From Candidatus Fonsibacter sp. (GTDB lineage: Bacteria; Pseudomonadota; Alphaproteobacteria; Pelagibacterales; Pelagibacteraceae), in the NCBI GenBank assembly GCA_023257975.1, contig JALRAW010000051.1, positions 1 to 7,295 of the forward strand: DNA of 7,295 nt, given 5' to 3'. The position numbers were made by a program, and so were the translations under genes. Shown one piece after another: positions 5,168 through 7,295 of this stretch (position 1 is its first letter; each line of letters starts with the position of its first letter). The notes beneath the pieces are model-generated. The model did not search any database, was not told the origin of the DNA, and saw only the letters and a program-made list of their open reading frames with translations.

Positions 5168-6136
5168 ATGTTTTTTAAAAAAAAAATTTTTCTACAAATT
5201 TTAGTCATCTTCTTTTTTGCAAATATTTCTTTTGCACAACAAGATAAAATGAATGAATTGTTAGATAGATTAGAAAAAATTCAAAAAGACATTCAAACTT
5301 TAGAAAAAGCCGTTTACAGCAAGAATCCAACTTTGTCATCAGACAATGTTATTGTTAATGAGGCTTTGACTAGACAATTAACTAAGATTTCAGAATTAGA
5401 AAAACAAATTCAAGAAATGACTTCAAAATTTGAAGAAAATAATTATAAAATTCAACAATTATCAGATAGATTAAATAGAGTTTCTAATGATAATCAAATA
5501 AGACTTCAGCAATTAGAAAATAACAAAGTTGTTAGCGATAAAGTCAATCCATCTAAAGAAGTCACTATAGAAAAAAAAACTCCGCCTATTAAAAAAAATG
5601 AAACAAATATCTTAAATTCTGAAGAAGTCATTGTTGAAGAAGAGATTAGCTCTGATAAAGAGAAAATTAATCAAGAAAAGATAGTAGAGTCAGAAAATAT
5701 AAAATTAAAAGAAAAAGTTAATAAACCTAAAACAAAAGTTTTGCCTAAGGTCTCAATCTCAGAACAATATAAATATGCAATGAATATTATGAAAAGTGGA
5801 GATTTTGAAAAAGCAGAAATTGCTTTTAAAGAATTTGTGGATACCCATTCAAAGCATGAGTTAGCAGGCAGTGCTCAATTTTGGTATGCAGAGACTTTTT
5901 ATATTAGACAACTTTATGACGATGCTGCTGTAGCATTTTTAGAGGGGTATCAAAAATATCCTAATAGTCCAAAAGCTCCGGAAAATTTATTAAAATTAGG
6001 TGTAACTCTTGCAGAACTTGGTGAAATTGATCAAGGTTGTAAGATGATTATGAATTTAAAAAAAGCCTATCCTAAGACTGATGCTTCAATTTTACAAAAA
6101 TCATCTTATGAAAAGAAAAGATTTAACTGCAGTTAG
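5168..6136 (+). CDS. cpoB: Tol-Pal-associated periplasmic coiled-coil/TPR protein CpoB (YbgF)
   Basis: In E. coli CpoB binds TolA and tunes PBP1B so that peptidoglycan synthesis and outer-membrane constriction stay in step at division. The 322-residue product has a signal peptide (basic KKK, hydrophobic core, probable cleavage after Ala23, SFA|QQ). A coiled coil at about 25-120 is rich in Leu/Glu/Lys/Gln heptads (MNELLDRLEKIQKDIQTLEK). A highly charged linker covers about 120-195, and a C-terminal TPR domain about 197-318 (KYAMNIMKSGDFEKAEIAF, FWYAETFYIRQLYDDAAVAF, LLKLGVTLAELGEIDQGCKM). Cys291 and Cys321 may form a disulfide. It is longer than E. coli CpoB (263 residues), the excess being the linker. 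Only 29 bp separate the terminator T-run from the start, so its promoter must be very close or it depends on read-through. The last 29 bp overlap tilS. Confidence 0.92.
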   Translation: MFFKKKIFLQILVIFFFANISFAQQDKMNELLDRLEKIQKDIQTLEKAVYSKNPTLSSDNVIVNEALTRQLTKISELEKQIQEMTSKFEENNYKIQQLSDRLNRVSNDNQIRLQQLENNKVVSDKVNPSKEVTIEKKTPPIKKNETNILNSEEVIVEEEISSDKEKINQEKIVESENIKLKEKVNKPKTKVLPKVSISEQYKYAMNIMKSGDFEKAEIAFKEFVDTHSKHELAGSAQFWYAETFYIRQLYDDAAVAFLEGYQKYPNSPKAPENLLKLGVTLAELGEIDQGCKMIMNLKKAYPKTDASILQKSSYEKKRFNCS

Positions 6137-7295
6137 TCTTAAATTATTAGAAAACAAAAAAATAAATTATATTTATTTTCGTTTTAGAGAAAAAATTTCA
6201 TCTCTTATTGGAAAAGAAAAATTTGCAATTGCAGTATCGGGTGGTAGCGACAGCCTAGCTCTAAGTGTGTTAGCAAAGCTATATTCTCTAGAGAATGATA
6301 ATCATTTTGTTGCTTTAATTATTGATCATAAATTAAGAAAAGAATCTGCTAATGAGGCAAAAAAAACTTACAAAGATTTAACCAAAAATAAAATTAAAGC
6401 TAAAATTTTAACTTACCAAGGTGAAAAATTTTCCTCTAATATTCAAAAAAAAGCAAGAGATTTACGATACGATTTATTTGAAAAATATTGTAAAAAAAAT
6501 CAAATTAAATTTCTTATTCTTGCACATCACCAAGATGATTTAATTGAAAATTTTTATATAAGATTAATCAGAGGTAGCGGAATTAAAGGTTTAACTTCAT
6601 TACAAAATATTTTTGAATATAATAAAAATTTTTATCTGTTAAGACCATTATTGAATTTTAATAAAGAAGAACTATCAGTCATAACAAAAAATTCTTATTC
6701 ATCATGGATTGAAGATCCTTCAAACCAAAATAACAAATTTTTAAGAGTCAGAATTAGAAAAATGCAAAAGAAGTTACAGAAAGAAGGATTTGATCCAAAA
6801 CGAATTATTAAAACTATTGAAAATTTAAATACCGCTAAAGATTCTTTGGAATTTTATATTTTTAAATCAGAGAAAAAATATTTAAAATTTCACAAAGAAG
6901 GTTACGCAATATTAAAATCTTCAATTTTTAAAAATGAAGCACAAGAAGTCATTTTTAGAGTTATAATTAAAGCAATTCATTTTGTTTCTGGGGAGTATTA
7001 TCCTCCAAGATCAGATAGCTTAAAAAATTTAATTAAAAATTTATCATCAAAAATTTTTAAATCTTCAACATTAGGCGGATGTTTAATTGAAAAAAATAAA
7101 AATTTAATTTCATTTTTTAGAGAGGATAGAAATATTGCCGTTGAAATTTTAAATAAAAAAAAACAAAAGAAAAACTGGGATGATCGTTTTTTAGTTTACA
7201 ATAACTCAGATATTCAGCAAAAATTTTTTGTTAAAAAATTAGGTAATAACGGAATTGAATATTTAAAAAAAAATAAATTTAATGATTATAGGAAT
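6108..7295 (+). CDS. tilS: tRNA(Ile)-lysidine synthetase TilS (3' end beyond the window)
   Basis: TilS uses ATP and lysine to convert C34 of the CAU-anticodon isoleucine tRNA to lysidine, switching it from Met to Ile/AUA decoding; this matters in a genome rich in ATA codons. From ATG 6108 the frame is open to the last base (396 codons; E. coli TilS has 432). Visible marks are the PP-loop ATP-binding motif SGGSDS (44-49), IIDHKLR (71-77), the ARDLRYDLF helix (116-124), AHHQDD (139-144, TilS-specific), and DPSNQNNKFLRVRIR (203-217), the TilS form of the N-x-x-x-R-N-R-I-R block. No other ATG lies between 6108 and the PP-loop, so the overlapping start within cpoB is preferred despite lacking a Shine-Dalgarno, and implies coupling. 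The N-terminal extension before the PP-loop (43 residues) is about twice that of E. coli. The 3' end and any following gene (often ftsH here) are not visible. Confidence 0.93.
   Translation, partial: MKRKDLTAVSLKLLENKKINYIYFRFREKISSLIGKEKFAIAVSGGSDSLALSVLAKLYSLENDNHFVALIIDHKLRKESANEAKKTYKDLTKNKIKAKILTYQGEKFSSNIQKKARDLRYDLFEKYCKKNQIKFLILAHHQDDLIENFYIRLIRGSGIKGLTSLQNIFEYNKNFYLLRPLLNFNKEELSVITKNSYSSWIEDPSNQNNKFLRVRIRKMQKKLQKEGFDPKRIIKTIENLNTAKDSLEFYIFKSEKKYLKFHKEGYAILKSSIFKNEAQEVIFRVIIKAIHFVSGEYYPPRSDSLKNLIKNLSSKIFKSSTLGGCLIEKNKNLISFFREDRNIAVEILNKKKQKKNWDDRFLVYNNSDIQQKFFVKKLGNNGIEYLKKNKFNDYRN

Overview
The window is AT-rich, compact DNA (roughly 30% GC by eye) with almost every gene on the + strand, short spacers and overlapping gene ends. 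Gene order and protein style (nuclease-ybgC-tolQ-tolR-tolA-tolB-pal-cpoB-tilS, a compact TolA, Lys/Asn/Ile-rich proteins) point to a streamlined alphaproteobacterium, most like the marine SAR11/Pelagibacterales type. The taxon is inferred from style and gene order, not from a database match.

Region 1 (1-795) is abnormal. It begins inside hisH, which stops at 250 before the catalytic His/Glu part of its glutaminase domain. It is followed by about 110 bp that read on the minus strand as the N-terminal part of an LptF/YjgP-family lipopolysaccharide-export permease. That piece runs directly into a RuvC-like Holliday-junction nuclease lacking its N-terminal strand and first catalytic aspartate. 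Three unrelated coding pieces joined at short AT-rich stretches look either like a real deletion/rearrangement scar or like an amplification/assembly chimera.

Region 2 (788-4516) is the intact front of the Tol-Pal envelope system: ybgC (acyl-CoA thioesterase), then tolQ, tolR, tolA and tolB packed with 0-4 bp gaps from tolQ onward. TolQ and TolR form the proton-driven inner-membrane motor, TolA carries energy across the periplasm, and TolB is the periplasmic propeller that partners Pal. A 78-bp spacer with a perfect 16-bp palindrome lies between ybgC and tolQ.

Region 3 (4517-5138) is a self-contained pal unit: a 91-bp leader with a 10-bp inverted repeat, a good Shine-Dalgarno, the Pal lipoprotein and a strong intrinsic terminator. 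Pal anchors the outer membrane to peptidoglycan.

Region 4 (5139-7295) holds cpoB (ybgF), a periplasmic coiled-coil/TPR protein that in E. coli links Tol to septal peptidoglycan synthesis. Its last 29 bp overlap the start of tilS, the tRNA-Ile lysidine synthetase, which runs off the right edge. I saw no tRNA, rRNA, CRISPR or insertion sequence. Apart from the left-end mosaic this is a conserved housekeeping locus, and I found no convincing novel system.
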